A stretch of DNA of 64,000 nucleotides from Mactra quadrangularis (Eukaryota; Mollusca; Bivalvia; Venerida; Mactridae). The DNA lies in the NCBI GenBank assembly GCA_025267735.1, contig CM046294.1, forward strand, positions 40,423,570 to 40,487,569. The letters are read 5' to 3'. Below the pieces are notes generated by a model. That model did not search any database, was not told the DNA's origin, and saw nothing but the letters and a program-made list of their open reading frames with translations. Positions 1-12,400 of the stretch are shown here, one piece after another (position 1 is the stretch's first letter; the number at the start of each line of letters is the position of its first letter). Made by a program: the position numbers and the translations under genes.

Positions 1-446
1 ATAATCAGATGATGACACTGTACATCTTCCATTCTGATAACTCATCAATAAAGTTCCTGTAGATCCTGATAGAAATGTCCATCTTGTTAAATTTGTCGAC
101 GGAGGAATATTACAAACTAATGTGTAATTGTCAATGCTTCGTACCTCAATAACATTTACAACTAAACGTGAAGTTTGACAAACACAAAACATTACTGAAA
201 TATTTAAATAAATACTTTTTATATAAAAATATATCCAAACAAAAGGAAAGTGGAAACTATATCTGTATTACTGAAATTGATTGTAAATGTATATTTAAAT
301 ATTTTATTTATACATACAAATGTTGTACATTTTATGACCTGTTTTAAATCATGTAAATGAAAGTGGTCTCATTGAATTATTATAATATCAAATAGTTAGA
401 GCTTACCGTGTAGTCCTAACAATGCAACCACGCTCAAGGCATACAT
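1..446 (-). CDS. IgSF receptor paralogue, first two coding exons (cut by window edge)
   Basis: This is the 5' end of a second immunoglobulin-superfamily receptor gene, on the minus strand. Exon 1 (446 down to 407) starts at an ATG and encodes a 13-residue hydrophobic signal segment (MYALSVVALLGLH). It ends in phase 1 before a GTAAGC donor. Exon 2 begins at 194 after a TTTCAG acceptor and runs off the window at position 1. It encodes a V-like Ig domain with VCN, TRWTF and YQNGRCTVS. These match exon 2 of the plus-strand gene at 17734 almost residue for residue (VCN, TRWTY, YQNGRCTVS). Exon 1 has the same 40-nt length and phase as the plus gene's exon 1, and a splice acceptor lies 8 nt upstream of the ATG here and 10 nt there. 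The two genes are therefore paralogues in head-to-head orientation. The rest of this gene lies outside the window. Confidence 0.85.
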
Positions 447-1682
447 AATTGAATCTGAAAGTTTGAAAAATAAGAAATAATATTGACTTTCCTATGAACA
501 ATAGCCATAGCAAAACGCAAAAAGTAATACATATCACATTCAAGATAAAATTTTTTAAAGTAGTTTGATTAAATGTAAAGCGCCGTGAGACTTTTTACCC
601 TATTGCAGAAAATGACGTAACGAGTAAATATCGACGAAAAATCGTTGATGTATTTCTAGTAATCGGTCGGTAAAATCATTAATAAAACTACAGTAAAATT
701 GTCAGAACAAGATAAGTTAGCTTCTTGAAGGCATTATCAATCTATTACATAACCATGTTACGTGTCATTATCCGTTTATTTATAATAAACCTTGACCTTG
801 TAAAGCGTAAACCGGAAACACAAGGGAGTTCACTATTAATGACATGTTATGTCAGAGCGAAGACTATGTTTGTACATGAATAAAGACTAATATATACCAC
901 AGTCAGGTAAGAGTTTATTGTTGTTCTCTAATATACCATTTTTACTTTCTTTTATTTACATTTTTGAACGCGTTCATTTAGTTAACGACCTAGATCTAAC
1001 CATTAACTCTACTCGGTATTTAGAATAAGGTCACCATGGAATATCCATAAACAATTCCTGCACGTCTAGTCTGAAACTTTTGGGTTTAGCTAGAATCTAC
1101 TGCACTCAAATTGTTTTAGTAAGCCTTTATTTTACAAATCTAATGAGTCCAAACACTATTTTCTTTCACTCAACTAAACAACAAGACTTTTTAACTTTGA
1201 TCTAACAGTAGTCTATTTGAATGTTAAACTTGTATAAATTTATATTTATTGGTTCTATTTTTCAGGATCACAACATTAATGAACTATTTGATTTTGATGT
1301 AATAGTCAATCAGCTGTGATGTTGGTAGAGGTGCAAGTAACATAATATCTATGTTGCATCATCATTTTAGCTCCCATGGTTATGGGCAAAAAGTGGTGTT
1401 TTGCATATGGTTAACCGATATGGCAAAGATAAAATAAATACTTTGCAATGGTAGGTTATTGTCATACTATTAGAATAAAAAAATGTAAATCCCAAACTAC
1501 AAATAATTTAAGATGACATAAACAATACGATAGTTGAAAAAATTCATGAAACAGACTTAAACCTTTACATTACACAAAGTTCAGCAAGTGTTAACATAGA
1601 TAACATAGTAAAATTATAATTGAACTTTTTATACACAAAACTAAGGCCCTTGGATTGTTGCCAACTATGTGTATGTGTTTGT
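447..1682. other. Intergenic, upstream of the minus-strand IgSF paralogue
   Basis: AT-rich sequence with no supportable ORF. A splice acceptor (CTTTCAG on the minus strand) at 455-460 implies a non-coding 5' exon of the paralogue somewhere in this stretch, but I could not fix it. A plus-strand donor-like site (CAG/GTAAGAG) occurs near 905 without a coding exon attached. Confidence 0.4.
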
Positions 1683-1915
1683 GTGCATGATGAGCAGTTG
1701 GGCCAAGCGGTTACTTCATTGGGCTGGTAATTATTGGATAGCCAGCTACGCGTTGGTTTGAATTTCATCAAAAACTTATCCCGTTGTTTCCTTGAGCAAG
1801 ATATTTTATCCTACTAGCTCAGTCCTGGGGGACCAGGAAGTGGACTTAAAAAAGATTAATATATGTTGTAAGAACTTGTTTTACAATCCAACCAAAATAA
1901 CATAGTTTAATATTG
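1683..1915 (+). mobile_element. tRNA-derived SINE (diverged)
   Basis: The head resembles a tRNA gene: a box-A-like 'gggccaagcggtta' and a degenerate box B 'ggtttgaattt'. The body ('cttatcccgttgtttccttgagcaag', then 'ctactagctcagtcctgggggacc') is shared with the copies at 49395-49610 (plus) and 13010-13190 (minus). The head is decayed and no target duplication is evident, so this is an old insertion. Confidence 0.65.
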
Positions 1916-4300
1916 TGTAAGTTTTATGTAATATTCATTGGAATTCTGAAATTTTGATTGAAATAAGAACATTTGATATTTTTTTGTTATTGTTTCATGC
2001 AATGTAGTGAACTGAAATAGTGCCAGCCAATTTCTGTCATGTAATAGAATCAATGTCTTATCATGGACACAACTTTTTTTATTGGAGTTATTAGAAAAAT
2101 ATTTATGATAATTGCTAGCTAGCTATAGAAGTTCTTATTCCTTTTTGTATTTCATATACAAATATATATAATTTTCAATTAATTACATTTATACAAATAT
2201 ATTTTGCAGGTTATCAGCACATTAGTCAGGTATTATTTCTGTGAAGCCAAGTAGACAAGATATTGTAGATAAGACATTGTCTCTTGAATCATGTTAATTG
2301 TTTTTCAAATGAATTCCCCACTGTTGCACAAGATGAATAAAAAAGTGGTATATGTAAGATGAAAATTATATCAATAGTGTGAAGACATGCCCTTAACCAC
2401 TTTTACCTTGATCAACCCGTCAGATTGAACTATATACTTAAAAAAATGTAAAATTAAAAGTTTAACTTGTCTTATGTTATGAATGACAAAAAGTGTTTTA
2501 CCATGTTTATATGTACTATTTACAATATCATAAAATATCTTTGTTCTCAAATTGCATTTAAAATGTAGTGTTTTCTTACAGATTTTAAGTTTAATGTGAC
2601 ATGTTTTATTTGTTTCTTGAAATATCAGATACAAGACACACAAATTGATAATACTTATGTTGATGTATATTTTTATAACAATTACTGAATGTGTTTTACA
2701 TATTAGATGTTTTATTGATTAAATGTGGACAGAAAAAAGTCAAATTGATTATGCATCTAAGAAACTTAATTTCGATGGTAATGAAATATAAAATGTTTGA
2801 TAAGTTCTATGCAGTGTAAAAAATATATTGTTTATTTACTTTGCTATTAATGGTTTATATTGAGTGTTTAAATAATGTTTATGTTTATGTCTCATATTGA
2901 AACCATTAAATACAATTTTGAAAGAATAATATTTTTTTGTAACTGTGATGTAAAAACCACTTGACATTACTGTTTTTCACCCGATTATTGTGCACATTGA
3001 ATATGTTGAGAAAAGCATGAGCATAATGCTTACCAACCAGTGGTCATTTTGTGTGATACATTTGCAATTATGTTATAGTTAAATGTATGCTTTATTATTG
3101 ATGATATAACCATGATAAATAGGTGGATATTGTCACAATTTAGCAATTTTAAACCTTTTGTTGCTGCTCAAATTTTCAAAATGATGACTGGAATGACATT
3201 CAATTTGCGTTCCTATTGCCATGGCAACTAAAATTATTTGTTGATGTTATCTTTGATCATTATATGTGAGTACTAAACTATAAGTTATTGATTAAATGGA
3301 ACATTTAATACTGATGTCAAATTTCAAACTTGATATGTGTGATATTTTGGACTATGTTTCCCATGAATTTACCTGAATTCTATTCTCATTAAGTATGAAT
3401 CCATTGTCTCATATCAATGGAATACTTGTAATTTAGTTTCAAATGATGTACATCTTGAAGTTTAGCTAGTGGAATTATTAAATTGTGGGATAATACTTGA
3501 TTTATTAGTCAAATTGTTGTAAATTTGCTGATAAATTGAGTAAAAAAGATATTTTTCTGTTACCATTGGAACATGATTTGAGAAAAAGCCACTTTTTCCA
3601 GCAATATTTTGCAGACACATTACTTAATCAGTTTCTGAAATTAAAAGTTCATATCATAATCATGATAACAGCTTGTGATTAAAAAATAAACTTAATGCAA
3701 AAAATCTCAAAATGGAATATTTTGTTGTTATGGTAATGTTAAAAAATGACAAATTTTACCCCGAAAAATGCGTCAAATGAAGAAAATGAATATATTTCTG
3801 AAAGCTACACACATTAATCTGTACAAAAATGCCAATAACTTATTTTCAACCAAGTACCCATTTTTTCTCATGGCTGTTCACAAATTATAAAATGCGTTCG
3901 AATTGCTGTGATTTTGCACTTGATAGCAAATAGACACCAAACGAAATAGTCAAGGATCGATTAAGTAGTGAATTGTGGAACACACACTTTATACTTTCTA
4001 ATTAAATTGTAGCTGTAACACTAAGTTAGACTTGTTATTTCATGCCTTTTACAACTCTAAGATTGACAAATTTGAATTGAAAAATTAAACAAATACAATA
4101 CACGTTTAAAACAGTTAATGTGATATAAAATCTCATCAAGTTCAAACTACCGGGTTTATTAAGGCATTTTACATACTGTGTAGCCTAACATATACCATAC
4201 TTGTTAATTTGTAGAGAAAAAAATACTTTACGATATAATTGTACATACATATAATGCATAAGATGCATTAATTCAGAAAAATATAGGCTCCGGAATTTAG
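1916..4300. other. AT-rich intergenic DNA
   Basis: No coding, RNA or clear repeat structure was recognised. Short open frames here have no domain content and no codon pattern distinguishable from AT-rich background. Confidence 0.5.
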
Positions 4301-4465
4301 AATAGTTTTTATGTTTTTTATTGCCAGTTAAAGTAAATTTAGATAAAAACGAAATAGAATTTGTTTGTCAATACTTGAATCAATAGTATTAATTATAGTA
4401 TGATAATAAAATAACTGCTTCAAATTATCTATTTAATCCCTTAAACTTTTTTGAATCAGGTGTAT
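4301..4465. repeat. Dispersed repeat, left half, interrupted by a TTAA element
   Basis: This stretch, with its continuation at 5549-5640, aligns with 14330-14610. Shared blocks include 'tgtcaatac', 'ggatcaggt'/'gaatcaggt' and, after the insertion, 'taccccac'/'taccccat' plus 'ttttttaagaa'/'tttttaagaaa'. It is an old diverged duplicate. Its value is that the 14.5-kb copy lacks the 1.08-kb insertion and so shows the empty site. Confidence 0.6.
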
Positions 4466-4469
4466 TTAA

Positions 4470-5544
4470 AGGCCGGACTTCATTTCTTGAAAAAAACCGG
4501 GTGGTTAGCAATTAAGCCGATAAGGAGAAAGGGGGTTTGACCTACGTTATCAGTGATTACCAACGGCTGGAATTTTCATAATTGTAAACAAGGTTACTAC
4601 TAAATTTACTACACGTTTGAACAGAGAAAACTCCAACATATGTTTCTAATCTAAGAATATAAGAGAAGTTAGATATCATATTTATTATGAACCATCTAGT
4701 GTTGTAAACTACTAAATATGTTTACTGAATGTTGAATATCAATGCATGAAATAAGAATTGTAGTAATAAAATATAATGGTATTATTATGATGTCTTAATT
4801 TTCTCATGAATAATTATTATTCAGTTCTGGCAACAAATATTTATTCTAGTTAAAGCTGGTCAATAATACTGATTACATCGTATTATTGATATTGAGTACA
4901 CTGTTATCAATCACAGGTTCTTTTTTGGATATTATATACACTAAACTATAATCCATAGTCGTATGTTCAGTTTTATACCCCTTTTATTTTATCAAGAATT
5001 ATTTGACACTAAAACATCTGATTCTGTTTATTTTACTACTACAATAACATTCTTAATACAGTAACTGGTCGTCTTGGAATCATATCATGGTTGATACTAA
5101 AAAAGATTATACATGTATAGAAATGTAACACCGCACTACAGGGATAATCTATGAATCAACAATCGTGGGATTTATTTATGAGGGTCAGTGAGGAGATATT
5201 ATTACTGGCTAAATGTAGGTCATGAACTATTTTTTGATTGGCTAAGTGAAGGTTATGAACCCCTCATCATCTGTCAGTCAAATTTGAATTTTTTAAATTT
5301 GTTTATCAACGTTTTATTGAAAGTACTATTTTTAATTAACATATTAAACTGAAAATTTCAAATAAAGCTGAAAATGTATTCAACAAACAATCAATTAGCA
5401 AAATTTCATTAAAATCTGATGGGAAAATTTGTCACAGTTCTAGATTTTCTTTCTCTGGTTTAACATGTTTGTTCACTGCTCAGAGAGTCAGAGAGAAGTG
5501 GCTATTTTCCAGATACTCTCTCTTTTATAGTTGATGCCCGGCCT
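4470..5544. mobile_element. Non-autonomous TTAA-flanked DNA transposon (piggyBac-like)
   Basis: A 1,075-bp insertion with short terminal inverted repeats (AGGCCGG at 4470-4476, CCGGCCT at 5538-5544), flanked by TTAA at 4466-4469 and 5545-5548. The homologous repeat at 14330-14610 has a single TTAA at 14519-14522 in the same context, the expected pre-insertion state. TTAA duplication and short inverted ends are the hallmark of piggyBac-type transposition. No transposase ORF is present, so it would have to be mobilised in trans. Internally it has a small imperfect direct repeat (ggctaaatgtaggtcatgaa and ggctaagtgaaggttatgaa, near 5205-5265). Family assignment is inference; the insertion is well supported. 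Confidence 0.7.
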
Positions 5545-5548
5545 TTAA

Positions 5549-6071
5549 TATATGGGGTTTATTAACGTGTGTACTTATGAAAATACCCCATCTTTTTAAG
5601 AAACTGACATTTTGTCAAACTCTAATTTAATAAACATAACGATTTAAGCATTGTGCGAATTGATAAAAAATAAAACGGATTTTTACTCTCAAATAATAAG
5701 TATTACTTCAAATGAACATTTCTATACATCAATAAAAATTTCAATGTGTATACATACAAAATGTTGATTCAGAATTTCTGTAATAAAGCTTACATTTTTC
5801 TTAAAAATTACGTTTCCAAAAAACATGGTAACGCTGCCACGACGCAGCAAATTTTCTAATGTTTCATAAATTGTTAAAATATGCTTTGTGTTGTTTACAA
5901 AAATGCAGCGTTCATAAAAATCTGGGAAAACGTCGCGTGTTCATTTATTGACGTATTTGCAAAACTTGACGTCATTTTATCAGCGCATAATATAACAACC
6001 TCAGCTTGAATAACGTTGGTAAAATAAAACCTGAAGTAACAAGTAAATATGTGAGCTAATGCTCACTAGTG
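5549..6071. other. Intergenic, partly the right half of a dispersed repeat
   Basis: 5549-5640 continues the repeat split by the TTAA element. The rest is AT-rich with no recognisable gene. Confidence 0.45.
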
Positions 6072-6330
6072 ATACCCCCGCAAAAATCTAAAAATATGCG
6101 ACAAACAGGAAGTAGATGAGCAAGGAGCATGAAATTGCTTTACACCACATGGGACTATGGGATGAAGCAATATGCAAAGTATTAGGATGCTGCATGTTAT
6201 AGTTGCTGAGAAAACTGCGACGGAAATTTTGTAACGGACGGACGGACGGACGGACGGATGGACGGACAGACGGACGCACGCACGGACAAGGGTAAAACAG
6301 TATACCCCCTCTTCTTCGAAGCGGGGGTAT
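6072..6330. repeat. Small inverted-repeat element with GGAC microsatellite
   Basis: The stretch is bounded by 'atacccccgc' (6072-6081) and its complement 'gcgggggtat' (6321-6330), consistent with a small terminal-inverted-repeat element of about 259 bp. It contains an almost pure (GGAC)n tract at 6235-6290. Its right end is a local hairpin in which 'tataccccc' pairs with 'gggggtata' around a 12-13-nt loop. The short open frames across the microsatellite are a by-product of the 4-bp repeat. Confidence 0.6.
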
Positions 6331-7517
6331 AAAAATGGCGTTCACGAAAAAGCTTGAAATAAGGCAGTTATTAGGTTTTTCCGGCATAAAGGCAAAACTC
6401 TCTCGAGAACTTGCACAAAATTGATGCTAGGCTCGGGAAGCATGTAGATAGCAGAAAAGTCATCTACAATTGCCACAGGCGATTTTGAGAAGTAAATATT
6501 GACGCCATCATCAAAGAAGGAAGAGGGAGAAAGAAGATAAAACACAACGACGTTAATAACGTCAGTAGCCACACACTGGCAAATGGCAGACAGTTGTACA
6601 TTCGGGAGTTAATGGCAAAATTGATATGAGCTACGGTATCATACAGACTTTTATTGCAAGGGATTCAAAATGAAAAATATCTTGCACACATTAGTTTTCT
6701 TCTACTATGCAATATATTTAATAATGATAATGGCAATGAAAAATATAACTTTTTTATAATGAGACAATTTCAGTTTATGTTAAATTCTAATTATTATACT
6801 AAATATTTACAATAAATGATACTATTTTATATGCTTATAGTATTATGCTATTCATTTCAATGTTTCTGGCTCATAAAGTCAAATCTACTTTAATCAAACC
6901 TGTTTATTGACAACAGGTGTACGCGCACTTGTTCCCACACCTCTTGAAAGACACTGAGTTGGTCCGCCACGTGCAGGAATCACGAGTCTGCCTTCTAGAG
7001 TGAATCAAGAAAAGGGATTAGTTCCTTAGACGTATCAGAACAACAGATGAAACGTAGTCATAGTCCTTCATCCCCAAAACCAATTCACAATTGACAGTAA
7101 GGAAGCTTTACAAGCATGGACATGGTGGTTATGGTGTGATTGTTTTAGATTTAGCGTGAATTCAATGGTGGTTCACTTACAGTTTCACTTCGCTAAGCAG
7201 TCTATTATAAATTAATGCAAAGAAAGTATGCAACAAACACAGCTTACAGCCATCATACAAAGCCATACAGACATGATCAAGCACTTTAAACACGTCTACG
7301 ATGATATTCAAATCAATCGCAATCGAATGCAAATCGATCCATTCGTCTATTTACACAAAATCCCTCGATAATTGCAATGTGTTGACTTTACACTTCAGGC
7401 GGAAAATATCTTAAATAGCGTTCGACTATTTCCGTCAGCTGTGTTCATCTCCGTGGGTTGAGTGACGTCATAGAAAAATAAAATTAAGGTTCGATATCCG
7501 CGTATACATGTCAATGT
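6331..7517. other. Intergenic, no recognised content
   Basis: Mixed AT-rich sequence before the LINE fragment. No domain, RNA gene or clear repeat was seen. Confidence 0.45.
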
Positions 7518-9165
7518 GTGCGTTCCACAAGGCTATCGCTAGCTATCGTTAACGATATTTTAGAAGACGAACAAAACGGTTTTAGAAAAGATCGATCTTG
7601 TGAAGATCAAATTTTTGCATTAACTTCGATAATCAGAAACCGTAAATCTGACAATTTAGATACATTTACCTGCTTTGTTGATATGGCTAAGGCCTTTGAT
7701 CGAGTGAATAGAGATATTTTATACATTAAATTAGCAAACATAGGCCTTACAAGTGGCAATTTTATTGAATCATTAAAATCTCTATACAAGGAATGTAAAG
7801 CTACTGTTGACGTAAACGGAAAATACACTGACTTTATTGACATATTATCCGGTGTAAAACAAGGAGATGTTATTTCTCCAACTCTATTTTCAATATTTAT
7901 TAACGATCTAGCTTATGAATTAAAACAACTTAATCTTGGTGTAAACCTGGAAGAAAATCTAACAGTCAGTTTACTTTTATTTGCTGATGACATTGTTTTA
8001 ATAGCTCCAAGTGAAGCAAATCTCCAACTTATGTTAGATCATCTTTATAAATGGTGTACAAATAATATCATGTCAGTAAATGTTAATAAAACAAAAGTTA
8101 TTCATTTTAGAAAGAAGTCTAAACCTAGGTCACATTTTAAATTTAGATTAGGTAGTTCTCAAATTGAAACATGTGAACAATACAAATACTTAGGTGTAAT
8201 ACTTAATGAGTTTGTCGATTTTACCGAAACTGCCAATGTACTTGGCGAATCCGCCAGTAGAGCATTTTCAATGTTAATTCATGCATTGTTCAATAAAACA
8301 GATGTAATGTTTTCATCTTTTACTAAAATATACAGTTCTAAAATAATACCTATAATGGATTATTCCTCTTCTGTTTGGGGGTTTAAAAACTATCCCAAAA
8401 TCGAAAGTGTTCATAATAAAATTTTAAAATATTATCTTGGTGTTCATAAATGTACTTCTACACCAGTCATACAAGGTGACACAGGTTTATTAACACCTCA
8501 CATTAGACGAAAATTGTCCATGTTAAGATTATGGAAACGTTTTATCAATATGCAAGATAGTAGACTTACAAAAAAGATTTTTAATTACGATTTTAAAAGG
8601 TGTAAAAATAATTGGTCTTACGATATAAAACAAATATTTCGTGAAATGAATAAGGGAGATAACTTTTTAAATAAATCTATTTTTGGTAGTAAAAGTTCAT
8701 TCATCGAAATGGCTAAAACAATATTACTTGATAAATTTAATCCTAAATGGACAAACGATATATCATCTCAATCTAGACTAGATATTTACAAACAAATAAA
8801 AACCACATTTAAATGTGAATTATATATAAAAATGAATATGCAAAAACATATGAGATCTGTTCTTACACAATTACGATCGGGAACATTACCCCTAGAAATA
8901 CAAACAGGACGTTATCATAATATTCCCAGAGATTCTAGACTATGTAGACAATGTAACTCTAAAACTGTTGAATCGGAAATACATTTTTTTATTCATTTGT
9001 ACAAAATATGAAAACCTAAGAATGATTCTTTTCCAAAAATTGTCTTCCGTAGGAATTCTTAGTACTGATAATTATTACTATACTTTAAATGAAATTTTTC
9101 AAAATCAACATGCTATTAAAGCCTTAGGTTCATATATCACAGAAAGTCTAAAGTGTAGGGGCTAG
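7518..9165 (+). pseudogene. LINE reverse transcriptase, truncated and frameshifted
   Basis: The reading frame encodes an RNA-dependent DNA polymerase that would copy LINE RNA into the genome. Visible motifs, in order: EQNGFRKDRSCEDQ (entry of the RT domain); FVDMAKAFDRVN (motif A, catalytic Asp); GVKQGDVISPTLFSIFINDL (motif B); LLLFADDIVLI (motif C, the FADD active site); and YKYLGVILNE. A C-terminal region follows with LRSGTLPLEIQTGRY and a Cys-rich LCRQCN segment. The frame breaks in the T-run at 8984-8990: one extra T moves the sequence out of frame, and the next frame continues with FICTKYENLR to the stop at 9163-9165. The first codon at 7518 is GTG and lies in the truncated region, so it is not a genuine start. 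The catalytic residues are intact, but the copy is dead because it is truncated and frameshifted. The clade is not resolved. Confidence 0.85.
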
Positions 9166-9292
9166 ATATGATTGTGTTTAGCCACTGCATTTTTAGTCTC
9201 TTCTCTTTTCGCGTTTCTGCAACATTAATCTATTTCGTGTATTATGTTTTATTTGTTTTGTTTTGTTTTTAAAATATACTATTATGGAATGT

Positions 9293-9340
9293 CTGAAGCG
9301 TGTGAGCTATATAAAATGGTATATAGCTCATACACTTCAG
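9293..9340 (+). other. Hairpin in the LINE 3' UTR
   Basis: Two 21-nt arms (9293-9313 and 9320-9340) with two non-Watson-Crick positions enclose the 6-nt loop 'aaatgg'. In LINEs, 3'-terminal stem-loops can serve as the RT recognition site on the RNA. That role here is inference. Confidence 0.6.
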
Positions 9341-9660
9341 CCTCTCCTCTCTTTTAATGATATCAACTGTAACTGTTTTATAAATACTATGTATGCATGT
9401 ATGAATTACTCCATATTATTGTGTGATTATTTGTGTGTGTGTTTTTTTTCTATGTGTTTTGTTGTTGTTGTTGTTTCTTTGTGTGTGTATGTGTGCTCGC
9501 TGTAATATTTAATCTAAAATAACTTAATATATGTTTCATATTTTTGGGTCTTAAGAGACTAGATAAGCCTTATTAGGCTGGGTATGTTTGGAATGTTTGT
9601 TCTTTGTATTTATGTTGTATTATGTTATGTACCATGTCACTATAATAAATAAAATATATA

Positions 9661-10639
9661 TAGCTAGCGCTTTTTAAAAGCGATTTTTGTAGCATAATAG
9701 CGCTCGCATTGTGAAACGTGCCCAATAAAAAGGAACACTTTGAGATAGCCTGTTTTGAATGATTTTATGTTCAATATGATGCATTTGTGTCTGTTATTTC
9801 GTAGAAGAAAGACAATTTGTACATACTATGAAAGAAAAATTCGTGGTTGTAGTAAAATAGAGCTCAACATAACTACCTTGTTTTAGACTTCGGTTGGCTA
9901 AATCATGGTCATAATAAGTCTACAACCGCTTCGCAGCGCTAAACATAAAAAAATGAATACCTCATAAACTTTCAACGCAACTATTAACTGTACTTATATT
10001 TTTATCCTTTTCGTCATATGTACGAATAATAGTATCATTTAATCCAAGATCTTTTTACAGGTATACGACGTATTTTAAATCACACAGGTAAAAAAGTACG
10101 TTATATTTGCTAATAGCTCAATATCTTAATGGATTATAACGAAACGTTTTTGCAATACGGGTCTTTTTAAACTATATCGGTTTACAACTTTAACAATAGT
10201 TAAATATATACTGCATACAGGTTTTAAATATTCTTCTGCCAATATTCATTTATCCTTTTGTTAAGAAATAATATTTGGGAAATATGATATTTACAAAAAT
10301 GTGCTTAAAATAAGCATGAAAACAATAGCTGTATGCATAGCTATTTATGTTAGTTCAAAATGCGTCTTAAATTTTTTTCTTGAGATTTACGTTATTCTAC
10401 TTGCTCAGTGGTAACTAGATCGGTGAACTCGTATTAGATTAGAAGTCACGCGAATATGGCTATCTAATGAGTACCAGCTAAATGTCGTAACACAACCGTG
10501 CATGCTGAAAGAACTTTTAATTCTGTATAACAAACTGTAACATTTATATTCGAGAACATAACACAAAATCAACTTAGCAAAAAAAAAACGTTCAGACAAG
10601 TTATAAAGATATGTATATACCGATTCATTATACTGTTAA
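9661..10639. other. Intergenic, AT-rich
   Basis: No gene or RNA recognised. Confidence 0.45.
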
Positions 10640-11070
10640 AATATTTATTTCCTTAAATGACTGCACAATTGTTGTTCACATTTAGCATGACATCTTCAAC
10701 CAGAAATGTTAACTTCCAAATAGACAATTGATTGTAAAATCAGTGTTAACCATTGTAGGATGTGTTAAACTTATCCAGACCCGGAACAGAATATTTAGTT
10801 AACAATCATTAAATACTTGTAGATATTTATTCGTATTATTAAGACTATATTTTAAGTATCATATTACTCATATCATACAAACTATTATTTCGTTTCAATA
10901 AACGTGTTTCAATAAAACTTTTTTGGATTTTATATGGGACAAACAGGTAACTATTAAATCTGTATACATATTTCGTTTTTGTTTAATATTCTCTTCGGTT
11001 ATAAACTCTTTATGGGCAAATAATTAGTTGTATAGTTTCGTTGATTTGAGTGCTTAATACTATACAACTT
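10640..11070 (+). repeat. Dispersed repeat family, copy 1
   Basis: The copy is marked by 'atccagacccggaaca' and 'aaacgtgttt'. It matches the minus-strand copy at about 35690-36000, including the flanking 'agttgtatag...ttgatttgag' block, and more distantly 12550-12960 (plus) and 49620-50060 (minus). It has no coding capacity. In two other copies a tRNA-headed SINE lies next to this unit, which suggests one composite repeat. Confidence 0.6.
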
Positions 11071-11157
11071 ATATAGACGTGGACAGGTTTATGTAGAAAA
11101 CGTTCATATGAGAAGTGATTCTTGTAATGATAAATAATACATTATTTACTTTTTTCT

Positions 11158-11250
11158 GTTGGCTCAGTAGCGCGTTGTACTATGAACCCAGTTATCGTAA
11201 GTTTGAATCCCAGACAAGACCAACCTTTATAACGTCGTAGAGTTTGGTCA
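11158..11250 (+). mobile_element. tRNA-derived SINE head fragment
   Basis: It contains a box-A-like 'ggctcagtagcgcg' and a box-B-like 'gtttgaatccc' about 32 bp apart, as in tRNA genes, but cannot fold into a complete cloverleaf with matching acceptor arms. The head continues into 'aacgtcgta', as in other repeats here. Confidence 0.5.
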
Positions 11251-11541
11251 TGATTAGTGCTGGGAATCGGTTCAAAATATTTTAGCTGAATAATCAGCTA
11301 AATTATTGACTGAATAATGCTTATTCGGTTATGTAATATCAATAGTAAACAATCCATTACTTAATGTTCTTAGTTCTAATTAATACCTGTTTTATTTTTT
11401 TTTCATACTTAATTATTCATGATAATTTAAACAATAAAAGAGTACCTTTTTATTTTCTAAAACATTTCAAATCATGTATATACTAAACACAACTGCATTC
11501 AATGCACCCTAAAGAGCAGTTACTATAAGTATATTACACCA

Positions 11542-11741
11542 GCAGCGTGTTCAATAACGACTGTTTTCGAACGTTACGGATACGGAACAACTCAAACTCA
11601 TGAATTACTCAATTCAAAGTTGGGACAACTCAACCCTTAAGTATGGTATTAAGTTTACTCTGGAGTTGTCTATGGGTTAAGTTTTCCCGACCTTAACGAT
11701 ACGAAACGTTTCATAACGTTCTGGGTAATTAAACACGCTGC
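11542..11741. mobile_element. MITE, about 200 bp, family C
   Basis: Terminal inverted repeats GCAGCGTGTT (11542-11551) and AACACGCTGC (11732-11741) enclose a sequence rich in 'acaactcaac' and 'aacgttac'. Related copies are at 15471-15675 and, inverted, 31502-31620. No transposase is present. Confidence 0.6.
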
Positions 11742-11811
11742 AGGTATAGATGCTAATCAGAAGCTACCATATTAATTAAATGTGCATTTGTATAAATCGT
11801 TCAGTAACTCT

Positions 11812-11860
11812 GGTCTGTAGCGCAGTTGGTAACGCGCCGAGATTTCAAATCTAACAAACA
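11812..11860 (+). repeat. tRNA-like SINE head remnant
   Basis: The segment 'tagcgcagttggtaacgcgc' matches the tRNA-like head of the SINE copies at 33373-33665 and 61440-61723 (read on their minus strand). No box B follows in the right place, so it is a fragment. Confidence 0.4.
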
Positions 11861-12349
11861 ATTACCAATACATCATAGTGTGTGAAAAAGTCAAAGGCAC
11901 AAAAAAGGATTGGGATCTCCGTGACTAAGTGAATGTTGTAAAATGATAGTAGCATTCGGGTAAATGTATCTACGATTCTCTCTCTAATGACGAGTGTGAC
12001 CTTTATGGCTGTTGAGAACCAATTCGCGTTATAATGGATCTCACACACTGATGGAAGTGATGCTGACGTATACATGCCCACTCGCGTAATTCTTCCGCAT
12101 AGCTCAGCTAGGGATTGAGCTGCAACACCACGTCGTACACGACGGTTCAATTTATCACATACGTGTTACTTTATGTTACACTAGATATTTCGGCGGTGTG
12201 CACATCCGAGCGCGATTTGGTTGTCATAAAATACTTATGTTGTCGCTCTTTGTTAAAATTGTTTAAAACATATTTGTTCATAAAAAAGTCATACACAAAA
12301 TATGTATACTTATAAGTTTTGTTAAGTGTATGTCTGATCTGCCTAACCA

Positions 12350-12400
12350 ATGATTATAAACGTCGTAACCACTCGGCTAAACCCGCAGAAAGTATTTCTG
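12350..12400 (-). repeat. tRNA-like SINE head remnant
   Basis: On the minus strand, 'tagccgagtggttacgacgt' matches the head of the SINE at 49395. It is a short isolated remnant. Confidence 0.45.

Larger units (their letters stand above)
7518..9660 (+). mobile_element. 5'-truncated non-LTR retrotransposon (LINE)
   Basis: The element holds only the 3' part of a LINE: a reverse-transcriptase reading frame entered after the usual endonuclease, then about 490 bp of 3' UTR ending near 9660 in an A/T-rich tail ('ataataaataaaatatata'). The missing 5' half is typical of incomplete target-primed reverse transcription. The 3' UTR has a strong hairpin at 9293-9340 and T/G-rich tracts at 9430-9500. I could not identify a convincing target duplication, so the exact ends are approximate. 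Confidence 0.75.

Noticed and set aside
880..912. Plus-strand splice donor-like CAG/GTAAGAG after a short A-rich segment
   Set aside because: No attached coding exon, TATA context or downstream acceptor could be fixed. Recorded only as possible non-coding exon.
6088..6387. 99-codon minus-strand open frame with SVRPSVRP repeats
   Set aside because: Produced by translating the GGAC microsatellite. No coding evidence.
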